DNA of 64,000 nt from Pseudomonas sp. (GTDB taxonomy: Bacteria > Pseudomonadota > Gammaproteobacteria > Pseudomonadales > Pseudomonadaceae): positions 248,001-312,000 of the forward strand of contig VMRT01000010.1 of assembly GCA_007713455.1 (NCBI GenBank), given 5' to 3'. Below the pieces are notes generated by a model that saw only the letters and a list, made by a program, of their open reading frames with translations, ran no database searches and was not told the origin of the DNA. How positions within the stretch are numbered: the first letter of the stretch is position 1; each line of letters opens with the position of its first letter. Below, one piece after another: positions 20,485-30,453 of the stretch. A program made the position numbers and the translations under genes.

Positions 20485-21072
20485 TCAGCTCAGCGCTTCG
20501 ATCGACAGGCGGCGAAAGCGCACCGCCTCGCCGTGGTGCTGCAGGACGATATGCCCGGCTGGCGCCTTGGCGAACAGCGGCTTGTCGGCGAATTTGCTGG
20601 ACTCGATCAGCGTGTGCAGGGCCGGGTCGTCCAGGCGATAACTCAGCACCATACGATTGCCCAGCCAGTGCTCGACCGTACCCTGGCGCACGACAAGCGC
20701 TGCGTGCATGAAGCTGCCGGGTTCGATCCGGGTTTCCTGTTCGGGCGCGAGCAGGCCATACAGGGCACCGTTGCGGGTGGTTGGTTCTTCGCCGTCGGGG
20801 TGAACGGCATCATCCAGCAGCTGCATTTCCGGCCCGCTGTGCCAGGCGAGGCCGGCGCTTTCGTCGACGCGGTAGAAGACCCCGGAATTGCCGCCCACCG
20901 GTAGGGCGAACTCGAACTGCAGGATGAAATCGCCATAGCGCTCGCGCGAGACCAGGTCGACCCGCGGGGCGCCGACAATGGCACACAGCTGTTCATCGTC
21001 GTCGCGGTACCAGCTTTCGTCGGGAAAGGTTGCGCCATGCCAGGCGTGCCATTGTGCTGCGTCGAGATTCAT
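20485..21072 (-). CDS. DUF1080 / 3-keto-disaccharide hydrolase domain protein
   Basis: 195 residues forming a single jelly-roll domain of the concanavalin-like DUF1080 family: RYGDFILQFEFALPVGGNSGVFYRV, SGPEMQLLDDAVHP and the closing GHIVLQHHGEAVRFRRLSIE. Members act on 3-keto-glycosides or bind sugars. There is no signal peptide, so it appears cytoplasmic. It begins 10 bases after the GH13 gene at 21083-22702 and is the third gene of that operon. Role in disaccharide breakdown is inferred from family and neighbours. Confidence 0.85.
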   Translation of the reverse strand: MNLDAAQWHAWHGATFPDESWYRDDDEQLCAIVGAPRVDLVSRERYGDFILQFEFALPVGGNSGVFYRVDESAGLAWHSGPEMQLLDDAVHPDGEEPTTRNGALYGLLAPEQETRIEPGSFMHAALVVRQGTVEHWLGNRMVLSYRLDDPALHTLIESSKFADKPLFAKAPAGHIVLQHHGEAVRFRRLSIEALS

Positions 21073-21082
21073 CAGCCGCTCC

Positions 21083-22702
21083 TCATCCGAACAGTTGCTG
21101 CTTGCGCCGCAGCCAGCGATAGCCGTAGGGCCCGAGGCGAATCTTCAGCGGCGAACCTTCCGGCTGCCCGTAATCGCAGTCGGCGAGCACATCGACCATG
21201 TCCTGAAGGTCGTCCGCGGTGATCTCGACGGTGGTTTCCTTGTCGGCAAGATTGACCAGCATCAGCACCGTCGAGCCGTTGTCGTGGCGGATGGCAAAGA
21301 CGGCGGGGTCGTTCACCTCGACCGTTGTGCGCTTGCCGATGCCAATCTCGCGCAGGCCTATGCGCGTGCGGATCATGTTGCCGGTGCGCGCCATCAGCGA
21401 GTCGCTGCGCAGGGTTTGGGCGAACACGTTGATCTTCTCGTAGGAGAAGGGGCCTTCGTCGATCACCGGCGCGGCCAGTTCACCTTTGGTGCAGGAAAAG
21501 CCGGCGTTGGGCTCGTTGGACCACTGCATGGGCGTGCGTACGGCCAGTCGCTCGGGGCGGTCGAGGTCATCGCCCATGCCGATTTCCTCGCCGTAGCGGA
21601 TGATCGGCGTGCCGGGCAGCGAGAACAGCAACGCATGAGTGGCCGCGATGCGTCGCTCGTCGCCGTCGAGCATCGGCGCTAGGCGACGGCGAATACCGCG
21701 ATCGTAGGCGCGCATGTTCTCGTCGGGGGCGAAGGTGTCCATCACTTCCTTGCGCTCATCCTCTTCCAGCCGGTCGAGGCTCAGTTCGTCGTGGTTGCGG
21801 ATCCACAGCGCGTATTGCGAATGACTGGGCGGCAGCGGCTGGCTGTTCAGGGCGCGCACCAGCGGCTCGGCCTGCTGCCGTGCCAGGGCCAGGAACAGAT
21901 GGTTGTTGGTCCAGAAATCCAGCAGCAGGGTGACGCGATCGGCCTCGTCGCCGAAGTATTCGACGTACTTCTCAGGATCGGTGTCGATCTCGCCGAGCAG
22001 TACAGTCTCGGGCCGGCGCATGGTGACGAAGTCGCGCATGTGCTCGAGCAGCCAGTAGCCCTTCTCCAGTTCACCGCCGCCGGCCTGGCGCACCATGTGC
22101 ACCGCGGCGTCGATGCGGAAACCGGAAACACCCAGACGCAGCCAGAACGACATGATCCGCTCGATCTCGTGGATGACCTTCGGGTTGGTCAGGTCAAGAT
22201 CCGGCTCGTGTTTGTAGAACAGATGGCGGTAATACTGGCCGGCTTCCTCGTCCCAGGTCCAGATGCTGTCCTCGACCGTCGGGAAAATCGGCTCCATGGA
22301 GTCGTCGGGCTCGTCGGCCCATATGTAGTAGTCGCGATAGGGCGACTCGCGGTCGCGGCGCGCCTCCTGAAACCACTTGTGCTGGATGGACGTGTGCTGC
22401 ACTACCAGTTCGATAATGACGTGCAGGCCCAGCTCTTCGGCTTTCTCCAACAGAGCGACGATGTCGGCCAGATCGCCGAAGCGTTTGTCTACCTGTAGAT
22501 GGTCAGTGATGTCGTAGCCGGCATCCTCGAAGGGCGACTGATAGAACGGCATGAGCCATACGGCCGTGCAGCCGAGGCCGCGAATGTAGTCGAGGCGCTC
22601 GGTGATGCCGCGCAGATCGCCGCAGCCGTCTCCATTACTGTCACGAAACAGGGTGGGATCGATCTGATAGATCGCCGCGTTGCGATACCAGAGTGGACGC
22701 AT
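21083..22702 (-). CDS. GH13 alpha-amylase family protein, trehalose-synthase-like
   Basis: 539 residues. A (beta/alpha)8 barrel with intact catalytic acids: nucleophile D198 in GFRIDAAVHM, acid/base E238 in LLGEIDTD and stabiliser D305 in RNHDEL. The start RNAAIYQIDPTLFRDSNGDG and the long insert with IWTWDEEAGQYYRHLF resemble trehalose synthases. Region I is unusual: ELVVQH (E98, Q102, H103) in place of the normal Asp and Asn. No signal peptide. It follows the alpha-glucosidase gene by 2 bases. Activity (isomerase, hydrolase or transferase) cannot be decided. Confidence 0.85.
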   Translation of the reverse strand: MRPLWYRNAAIYQIDPTLFRDSNGDGCGDLRGITERLDYIRGLGCTAVWLMPFYQSPFEDAGYDITDHLQVDKRFGDLADIVALLEKAEELGLHVIIELVVQHTSIQHKWFQEARRDRESPYRDYYIWADEPDDSMEPIFPTVEDSIWTWDEEAGQYYRHLFYKHEPDLDLTNPKVIHEIERIMSFWLRLGVSGFRIDAAVHMVRQAGGGELEKGYWLLEHMRDFVTMRRPETVLLGEIDTDPEKYVEYFGDEADRVTLLLDFWTNNHLFLALARQQAEPLVRALNSQPLPPSHSQYALWIRNHDELSLDRLEEDERKEVMDTFAPDENMRAYDRGIRRRLAPMLDGDERRIAATHALLFSLPGTPIIRYGEEIGMGDDLDRPERLAVRTPMQWSNEPNAGFSCTKGELAAPVIDEGPFSYEKINVFAQTLRSDSLMARTGNMIRTRIGLREIGIGKRTTVEVNDPAVFAIRHDNGSTVLMLVNLADKETTVEITADDLQDMVDVLADCDYGQPEGSPLKIRLGPYGYRWLRRKQQLFG

Positions 22703-22704
22703 GC

Positions 22705-24240
<1,536 letters not shown>

Positions 24241-24427
24241 GCCTCACACCCCCTGATTCGTCTCAGGTCGCGGCCGATCCTGCACGACCGCTCTGTCAGG
24301 TTTACGACTGGCCAACGGCACATGGGTTCGCCGGTTAATTGATCCTGGTCGGCCCGCGATGAACGCAAGAGTGGATACTCCGCCTAAGCTAACGACAGAC
24401 TTTCAACCCCCCTCCGAGGAGATTTGC

Positions 24428-25438
24428 ATGCTACGTATTGCCATCAACGGGTATGGACGTATCGGCCGCGCCGTCGTACGAGCGCTGTTCGAGCGTGGAT
24501 TGCAGGATCGGGTACAGGTGGTCGCGATCAACGATCTCAGCGACCACAAGACGCTGGTGCATCTGACCCGCTTCGATTCGACCTTCGGTCGTTTCCCCGA
24601 GCCGGTAGAGCTGCAAGGCGAATCGATGCTGGTGCGTGGCCAGGCGATCCGCCTGCTGGCCGAGCGGGATGCGACCAAGCTGCCGTGGAAGGAATTGGGC
24701 GTCGATGTGGTGCTCGAGTGCACCGGCAAGTTCAAGAAGCGCGCGCTGATCGAGCAGCACCTGCAGGCCGGGGCCGGTCGCGTATTCGCCTCGCACCCGC
24801 TCGATGGCGGCGACCTGACCGTGGTCTACGGCGTGAATCACCAGCTGCTGGGCGATCAGCGCGTCGTCTCCAATGCCTCCTGCACCACCAATTGCCTGGC
24901 GCCGCTGGCCAAGGTGCTGCACGAGGCGGTCGGCATCCGCCAGGGCCTGCTCAACACCGTGCACTCCTACACCAACGACCAGAACCTGCTGGACAAGGCG
25001 CACAGCGATCTCTACCGCGCGCGTGCCGCGGCGTTGTCGATGATTCCGTCCACCACCGGTGCGGCCAAGGCCATCGGCCTGGTGCTGCCTGAACTGGCCG
25101 GGCGTCTGGACGGCCTCTCGGTGCGGGTGCCGACGCCGAACGTCTCGCTGGTCGACCTGACCTTTATCGCCGAGAACGCGCCGGAAAGCGTCGAGGCAAT
25201 CAACGACATCCTGCGTGCCGGGGCGCAGAAGCTGCCGGCCGGCGTCATGGAGTGCAATGAGGAAGCGCTGGTCTCCTGCGACTTCAACGGCTACCCGGCG
25301 TCCTGCGTTGCCGACCTCAGCCAGACCCGCGTGCAGGGCGAGCTGGTCAAGGTGATGGCCTGGTACGACAACGAGTGGGGCTTCTCCAACCGCATGCTCG
25401 ATGTGCTGCTGCATTGGGACGGCGCCAAGTCGGCCTGA
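24428..25438 (+). CDS. Glyceraldehyde-3-phosphate dehydrogenase paralogue
   Basis: 336 residues. An NAD-binding N-terminus (INGYGRIGRAVVRALFE), catalytic Cys152 in NASCTTNC, catalytic His in VHSYTNDQ and the C-terminal WYDNEWGFSNRMLD make it a phosphorylating type I GAPDH. Some positions, such as FASHP where GAPDH usually has SAP, recall erythrose-4-phosphate dehydrogenase (Epd), so that substrate is possible. Start at ATG 24428 behind GAGGAG. The next gene starts inside its stop codon (TGATG). Best read as an accessory sugar-phosphate dehydrogenase near the GH13 operon. Confidence 0.88.
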   Translation: MLRIAINGYGRIGRAVVRALFERGLQDRVQVVAINDLSDHKTLVHLTRFDSTFGRFPEPVELQGESMLVRGQAIRLLAERDATKLPWKELGVDVVLECTGKFKKRALIEQHLQAGAGRVFASHPLDGGDLTVVYGVNHQLLGDQRVVSNASCTTNCLAPLAKVLHEAVGIRQGLLNTVHSYTNDQNLLDKAHSDLYRARAAALSMIPSTTGAAKAIGLVLPELAGRLDGLSVRVPTPNVSLVDLTFIAENAPESVEAINDILRAGAQKLPAGVMECNEEALVSCDFNGYPASCVADLSQTRVQGELVKVMAWYDNEWGFSNRMLDVLLHWDGAKSA

Positions 25439-26019
25439 TGGGCGAAGCCTACCGGCCGGGCGCGGGGCTGGGGCTCTGGCAGCTGAGCCTCGCGCAGTTT
25501 CGCCATTCCGTGGCCGAGCGTGCGTTGCCCGGCTGCGGTGCGGTTACCGCGGTCAGCGCCGATCTGGCCATGGCGCTGATCGTCAAGGCGCTGCGGGTCA
25601 GCGCCGCGCATGGCGATGCCGCCTGTAACGCGCTGCTGGCCGATGCCCGCTCGCTGCTGGGTCGTCCTGGCGCCTTTGCCGACGACGACGTGGCGGTCTT
25701 CTCCGAATATCTGAAGGACAACGAGGGTCGAGTGCCCGAATTGTCGCGGCAGGCATGCGCAGTGCCGCTGGCGACGGCACACGCCTGCGTCGAAGCGCTG
25801 GGCATCGCCGAGCGCGCCTTGCCGATGGTCAAGCCGTCGCTGCGCTGTGATGTCGAGGCGGCGGTGTTGTTGCTGAGCGCCTGCGTCGATGCCGTGCTGC
25901 TCAATGTCGAGGCTGATATGGACGAGCTGGATGCCCAGGCGCGGGCCGATGTGCAGTCCGCTTGTGAACGCCTTCGCCAGCAAACGACTCAGCTTCGCGA
26001 TCGGCTGAACGCACGCTGA
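25438..26019 (+). CDS. Cyclodeaminase/cyclohydrolase family protein (FTCD C-domain-like)
   Basis: 193 residues, all helical. The LPGCGAVTAVSADLAMALI stretch near residues 30-48 matches the PGGG-AA signature of formiminotetrahydrofolate cyclodeaminase and methenyl-THF cyclohydrolase FchA, though here PGGG is PGCG. It starts on the last base of the GAPDH stop codon, so the two are translationally coupled. No formiminotransferase or other folate gene is nearby. A folate role is inferred from family; the pairing with GAPDH is unexplained. Confidence 0.75.
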   Translation: MGEAYRPGAGLGLWQLSLAQFRHSVAERALPGCGAVTAVSADLAMALIVKALRVSAAHGDAACNALLADARSLLGRPGAFADDDVAVFSEYLKDNEGRVPELSRQACAVPLATAHACVEALGIAERALPMVKPSLRCDVEAAVLLLSACVDAVLLNVEADMDELDAQARADVQSACERLRQQTTQLRDRLNAR

Positions 26020-26050
26020 TCCCGTTTTCCAATAAGCACATCCCTGACCC

Positions 26051-26067
26051 TGAGACGAAAGGTCTCG
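26051..26067. promoter_or_regulatory. Palindromic operator-like site 1, TGAGAC-N5-GTCTCG
   Basis: A 17-base inverted repeat whose half-sites match those of site 2 at 26116-26132; the two centres are 65 bases apart, about six helical turns. A TTGACG that could be a -35 (26075-26080) lies between them. Probably binding sites of one regulator that controls the alcohol dehydrogenase-mmsA genes. Confidence 0.55.
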
Positions 26068-26115
26068 TTTCGGGTTGACGGCGGCTGCTTGCTCTACCTA
26101 CTCTCCAATTCATAG

Positions 26116-26132
26116 TGAGACATTGAGTCTCA
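26116..26132. promoter_or_regulatory. Palindromic operator-like site 2, TGAGAC-N5-GTCTCA
   Basis: A perfect 6-base inverted repeat with a 5-base spacer, 50 bases before the alcohol dehydrogenase start and in line with site 1. Its presence in duplicate in one 162-base spacer makes chance unlikely. The bound regulator is not known; the IclR-type gene at 28953 is the only local candidate. Confidence 0.6.
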
Positions 26133-26181
26133 AAATAAGAAGCTGCCAGCTCGCCAGGCAGTCCATTTTCGGAGAGTGCCC

Positions 26182-27348
26182 ATGAGTCATCGCATCGTCC
26201 TGCCGCGCCTGATGGAAGTCGGCGCCGGCGCCAGCCAGCAACTTGCCCGCGTGCTGAAGGAGCTGGGCTGCAATCGCCCGCTGATCGTCACCGACCGCAT
26301 GATGGTCGAGCTCGGCTATGTCGCCCGTATCGCCGGTCAGCTGGAAGAGGCCGGTATCGCCAGCCAGTGCTTCGCCGATACCCTGCCCGAACCGACCGCT
26401 GCTTCGATTCGAGCGGGCGTGGAAATGGTCCGTCAGGGCGACTTCGACTCCATCGTCGCCCTCGGCGGCGGCAGCCCGATCGATTCGGCCAAGGCCATCG
26501 GCATACTCGGCAAGTTTGGCGGCGAGATGCGCGACTACCGCTTCCCACGCGATGTCAGCGAAGCCGGCCTGCCGCTGATCGCCATCCCCACCACCGCCGG
26601 CACCGGCTCGGAGGCGACGCGCTTCACCATCATCACTGATGAGACCAGCGACGAGAAAATGCTCTGCGCGGGCCTTGGTTTCATGCCCATCGCCGCGCTG
26701 ATCGACTACGAGCTGACCCTCTCGCTGCCGCCGCGGGTCACCGCCGACACCGGCATCGATGCGCTGACCCACGCCATCGAGGCCTATGTCAGCCGCAAGG
26801 CCAGCCTCTACAGCGATGGGCAGGCTTTGGAAGCCATGCGCCTGCTGGCACCGAACCTGCGCGCGGCCTTCCACGAGCCGGGCAACCGCGCCGCACGCGA
26901 GGCGATGATGCTCGGCGCGACCCTGGCCGGGGTTGCCTTCTCCAACGCCTCGGTGGCGCTGGTGCATGGCATGAGCCGGCCGATCGGTGCCTTCTTCCAT
27001 GTGCCGCATGGGTTGTCCAACGCCATGCTGCTGCCGGCGATCACCGCCTTCTCGATTCCCGCCGCGCCGGAGCGCTACGCCGATTGCGCGCGAGCGATGG
27101 GCGTCGCCGCGCAGACCGACAGCGTCGAGGTGGCAAACGACAAGCTGCTCGCCGAGCTGCGCGCAATCAATCAGGAACTGAAAGTGCCGAGCCCGGAACA
27201 GTTCGGCATCGCCCGCGAACGCTTCTTCGAACTGCGCGAGACCATGGCGCGCCAGGCGCTGGCCTCCGGCTCGCCGGGCAACAACCCGCGCGTACCCACG
27301 GAAGCGGAAATCATCGACCTCTACGAAACCGTCTGGAACCAGGAGTGA
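26182..27348 (+). CDS. Iron-containing alcohol dehydrogenase
   Basis: 388 residues of the group III (Fe-ADH) family. The nucleotide-binding GGGSPIDSAKAIG is near residues 96-108. All metal ligands are present: D193 and H197 in GIDALTHAIEA, H262 in LVHGMSRP and H276 in HVPHG. It reduces an aldehyde or oxidises an alcohol with NAD(P). The following CoA-acylating MmsA gene starts 4 bases after the stop, so alcohol to semialdehyde to acyl-CoA is a likely route. Start ATG 26182 has GGAGAG upstream. Confidence 0.92.
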   Translation: MSHRIVLPRLMEVGAGASQQLARVLKELGCNRPLIVTDRMMVELGYVARIAGQLEEAGIASQCFADTLPEPTAASIRAGVEMVRQGDFDSIVALGGGSPIDSAKAIGILGKFGGEMRDYRFPRDVSEAGLPLIAIPTTAGTGSEATRFTIITDETSDEKMLCAGLGFMPIAALIDYELTLSLPPRVTADTGIDALTHAIEAYVSRKASLYSDGQALEAMRLLAPNLRAAFHEPGNRAAREAMMLGATLAGVAFSNASVALVHGMSRPIGAFFHVPHGLSNAMLLPAITAFSIPAAPERYADCARAMGVAAQTDSVEVANDKLLAELRAINQELKVPSPEQFGIARERFFELRETMARQALASGSPGNNPRVPTEAEIIDLYETVWNQE

Positions 27349-27352
27349 AGCC

Positions 27353-28861
<1,509 letters not shown>

Positions 28862-28868
28862 CCCGCGC

Positions 28869-28891
28869 GGCACCGTTGCACTGACGGTGCC
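28869..28891. terminator. Inverted repeat between mmsA and the IclR gene
   Basis: A perfect 8-base inverted repeat, GGCACCGT and ACGGTGCC, with a 7-base loop, starting 8 bases after the mmsA stop. There is no T-run, so it may be a weak terminator, an mRNA 3-prime stabiliser or an operator for the regulator gene. Confidence 0.45.
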
Positions 28892-28952
28892 GGTCGCTAC
28901 ACTCCCGGGCGCCCTGCGGGGCGTCCATCTTCATCTAACGACTAGGCAGACG

Positions 28953-29738
28953 ATGCGCAGCATTCTCCGCGAGAAAGGCTCCTCCATCACCCGCGTGCTG
29001 GAAATCATCGAGGCGGTCGCGGCGGCGAAGGAGCCGCTCAGCCCGACCGCGCTGGCCGAGCGCCTGGACATTCCCAAGGCCAGCGCGCACCGGCTGGTGC
29101 AGACCCTGGAAAAGGAAGGCTTCCTGCAGTTCGGCCTGCGCGGCGGGCTGCTGCCGGGCGAGCGCCTGCACGTTGCGGCGCTGAACATCCTGCGCAGCAG
29201 TCGGCACAAGGCGTTGCGCCAGTCGATCCTGCGCCAGCTCTCCGAAGCCATCGGTGAAACCTGCGGGCTGGCCATCCCTGATGGGCTGGACATGCTCTAT
29301 TTCGACCGGGTGCAGACCAACTGGCCGCTGCAGATCAACCTGCCGATCGGTAGCCACACGCCGCTCTGGTGCACCGCCAGCGGCAAACTCTATCTGGCCT
29401 CGCTGCCGCCGGAGCAACTGGAGCGGGTGCTGCCGCGCCTGCCGCTGCAACGTATGGCGCGCAATACCCTGACCGACCTCAGCGCGCTGCGTGACGACCT
29501 GGCGCGGGTGCGGGAAGAGCAGCTGGGCACCGACTCCGAGGAGTTCATCGACGGCATGGTCGCCTGTGCGGTGCCGGTGCGTGATGCCGACGGCGAGCTG
29601 CTGGCCTGCCTGTTCAGCCATGCGCCGGTGATTCGCTGCTCGATGGCGCAGCTGCTGGAGTTCGTGCCACGGCTGCGCGCCGCGGCGAGCGAGCTGGAAG
29701 CGGTGCTCGGCAGCGCGGCGGCGCTGGAGCCGCGCTGA
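28953..29738 (+). CDS. IclR family transcriptional regulator
   Basis: 261 residues from ATG 28953. An N-terminal winged helix (SSITRVLEIIEAVAAAKEPLSPTALAERLDIPKASAHRLVQTLEKEGFL, positions about 10-58) and a C-terminal effector domain (ETCGLAIPDGLDMLYFDRV, then GTDSEEFIDGMVACAVPV) are both complete. It follows mmsA on the same strand and is the likely regulator of the alcohol dehydrogenase-mmsA pair. Effector unknown. An upstream start at 28887 would run through two hairpins and is not chosen. Confidence 0.92.
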   Translation: MRSILREKGSSITRVLEIIEAVAAAKEPLSPTALAERLDIPKASAHRLVQTLEKEGFLQFGLRGGLLPGERLHVAALNILRSSRHKALRQSILRQLSEAIGETCGLAIPDGLDMLYFDRVQTNWPLQINLPIGSHTPLWCTASGKLYLASLPPEQLERVLPRLPLQRMARNTLTDLSALRDDLARVREEQLGTDSEEFIDGMVACAVPVRDADGELLACLFSHAPVIRCSMAQLLEFVPRLRAAASELEAVLGSAAALEPR

Positions 29739-29739
29739 G

Positions 29740-30357
29740 TCAGATCACGTAGAACAGAATGGCGATGAAGTGCAGCAGGCTGCCAACCATCACGAAGATG
29801 TGCCAGATCCCATGCCAGTGGCGGAAACGGTCGTCGAAGACGAAGAACACGATGCCCACCGTGTAGCAGATGCCGCCGGCCAGCAGCCAGGCGAAGCCGG
29901 CACCGCCGAGTGCTGCCAGCAGCGGCTTGACTGCCACCAGCACGATCCAGCCCATCACCGCATAGATCACCAGTGACAGCACCCGCGCCTCGGAGCGTGG
30001 CTTGATCTCCTGCAGCATGCCGATCACCGCCAGGCCCCAGACGATGCCGAACAGCGTCCAGCCCCAGGGGCCGGCCAGAGCGACCAGACAGAATGGCGTG
30101 TAGCTGCCGGCGATCAGCAGATAGATCGACAGGTGATCGAGCTTGCGCATGACCACCTTCGCCCGCCCGCGCAGGCTGTGGTACAGCGTCGAGATGCTGT
30201 AGAGCAGGATCAGGCTGAGGCCGTAAATCGCGGCACTGACGATCTTCGCCAGCTCGCCATCGAGCGCCGCCAGCGCCAGCAGCCAGATGGCGCCCAGACA
30301 GGCCAGCAGTGCACCGACCAGGTGCGTCCAGGCATTGAAGCGTTCACCGTGGTACAT
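29740..30357 (-). CDS. Hemolysin III / PAQR family membrane protein
   Basis: 205 residues with seven membrane spans. The family motifs EXXNXXTH-like ERFNAWTHLVGA near the start, SISTLYHSL in the second span, LDHLSIYLLIAGSYTPF, and HWHGIWHIFVMVGSLLHF at the end contain the conserved metal-binding His residues. The bacterial role is not established and the hemolysin name is historical. ATG 30357 is behind a strong GGAGGG. It is convergent with the IclR gene, one base apart. Confidence 0.92.
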   Translation of the reverse strand: MYHGERFNAWTHLVGALLACLGAIWLLALAALDGELAKIVSAAIYGLSLILLYSISTLYHSLRGRAKVVMRKLDHLSIYLLIAGSYTPFCLVALAGPWGWTLFGIVWGLAVIGMLQEIKPRSEARVLSLVIYAVMGWIVLVAVKPLLAALGGAGFAWLLAGGICYTVGIVFFVFDDRFRHWHGIWHIFVMVGSLLHFIAILFYVI

Positions 30358-30453
30358 CGAATCCCTCCAGAAACCGCGATCGGCCAAGCATGCCGCGGTT
30401 AGGTGACGGGATACAAACCGGCGTTGAACGCTCCTCGAACCCAGGCGCTGCGA

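Noticed and set aside
26070..26100. Possible sigma-54 promoter before the alcohol dehydrogenase gene (GGC...TTGCT)
   Set aside because: The GG-to-GC distance is one base short of the strict sigma-54 spacing.
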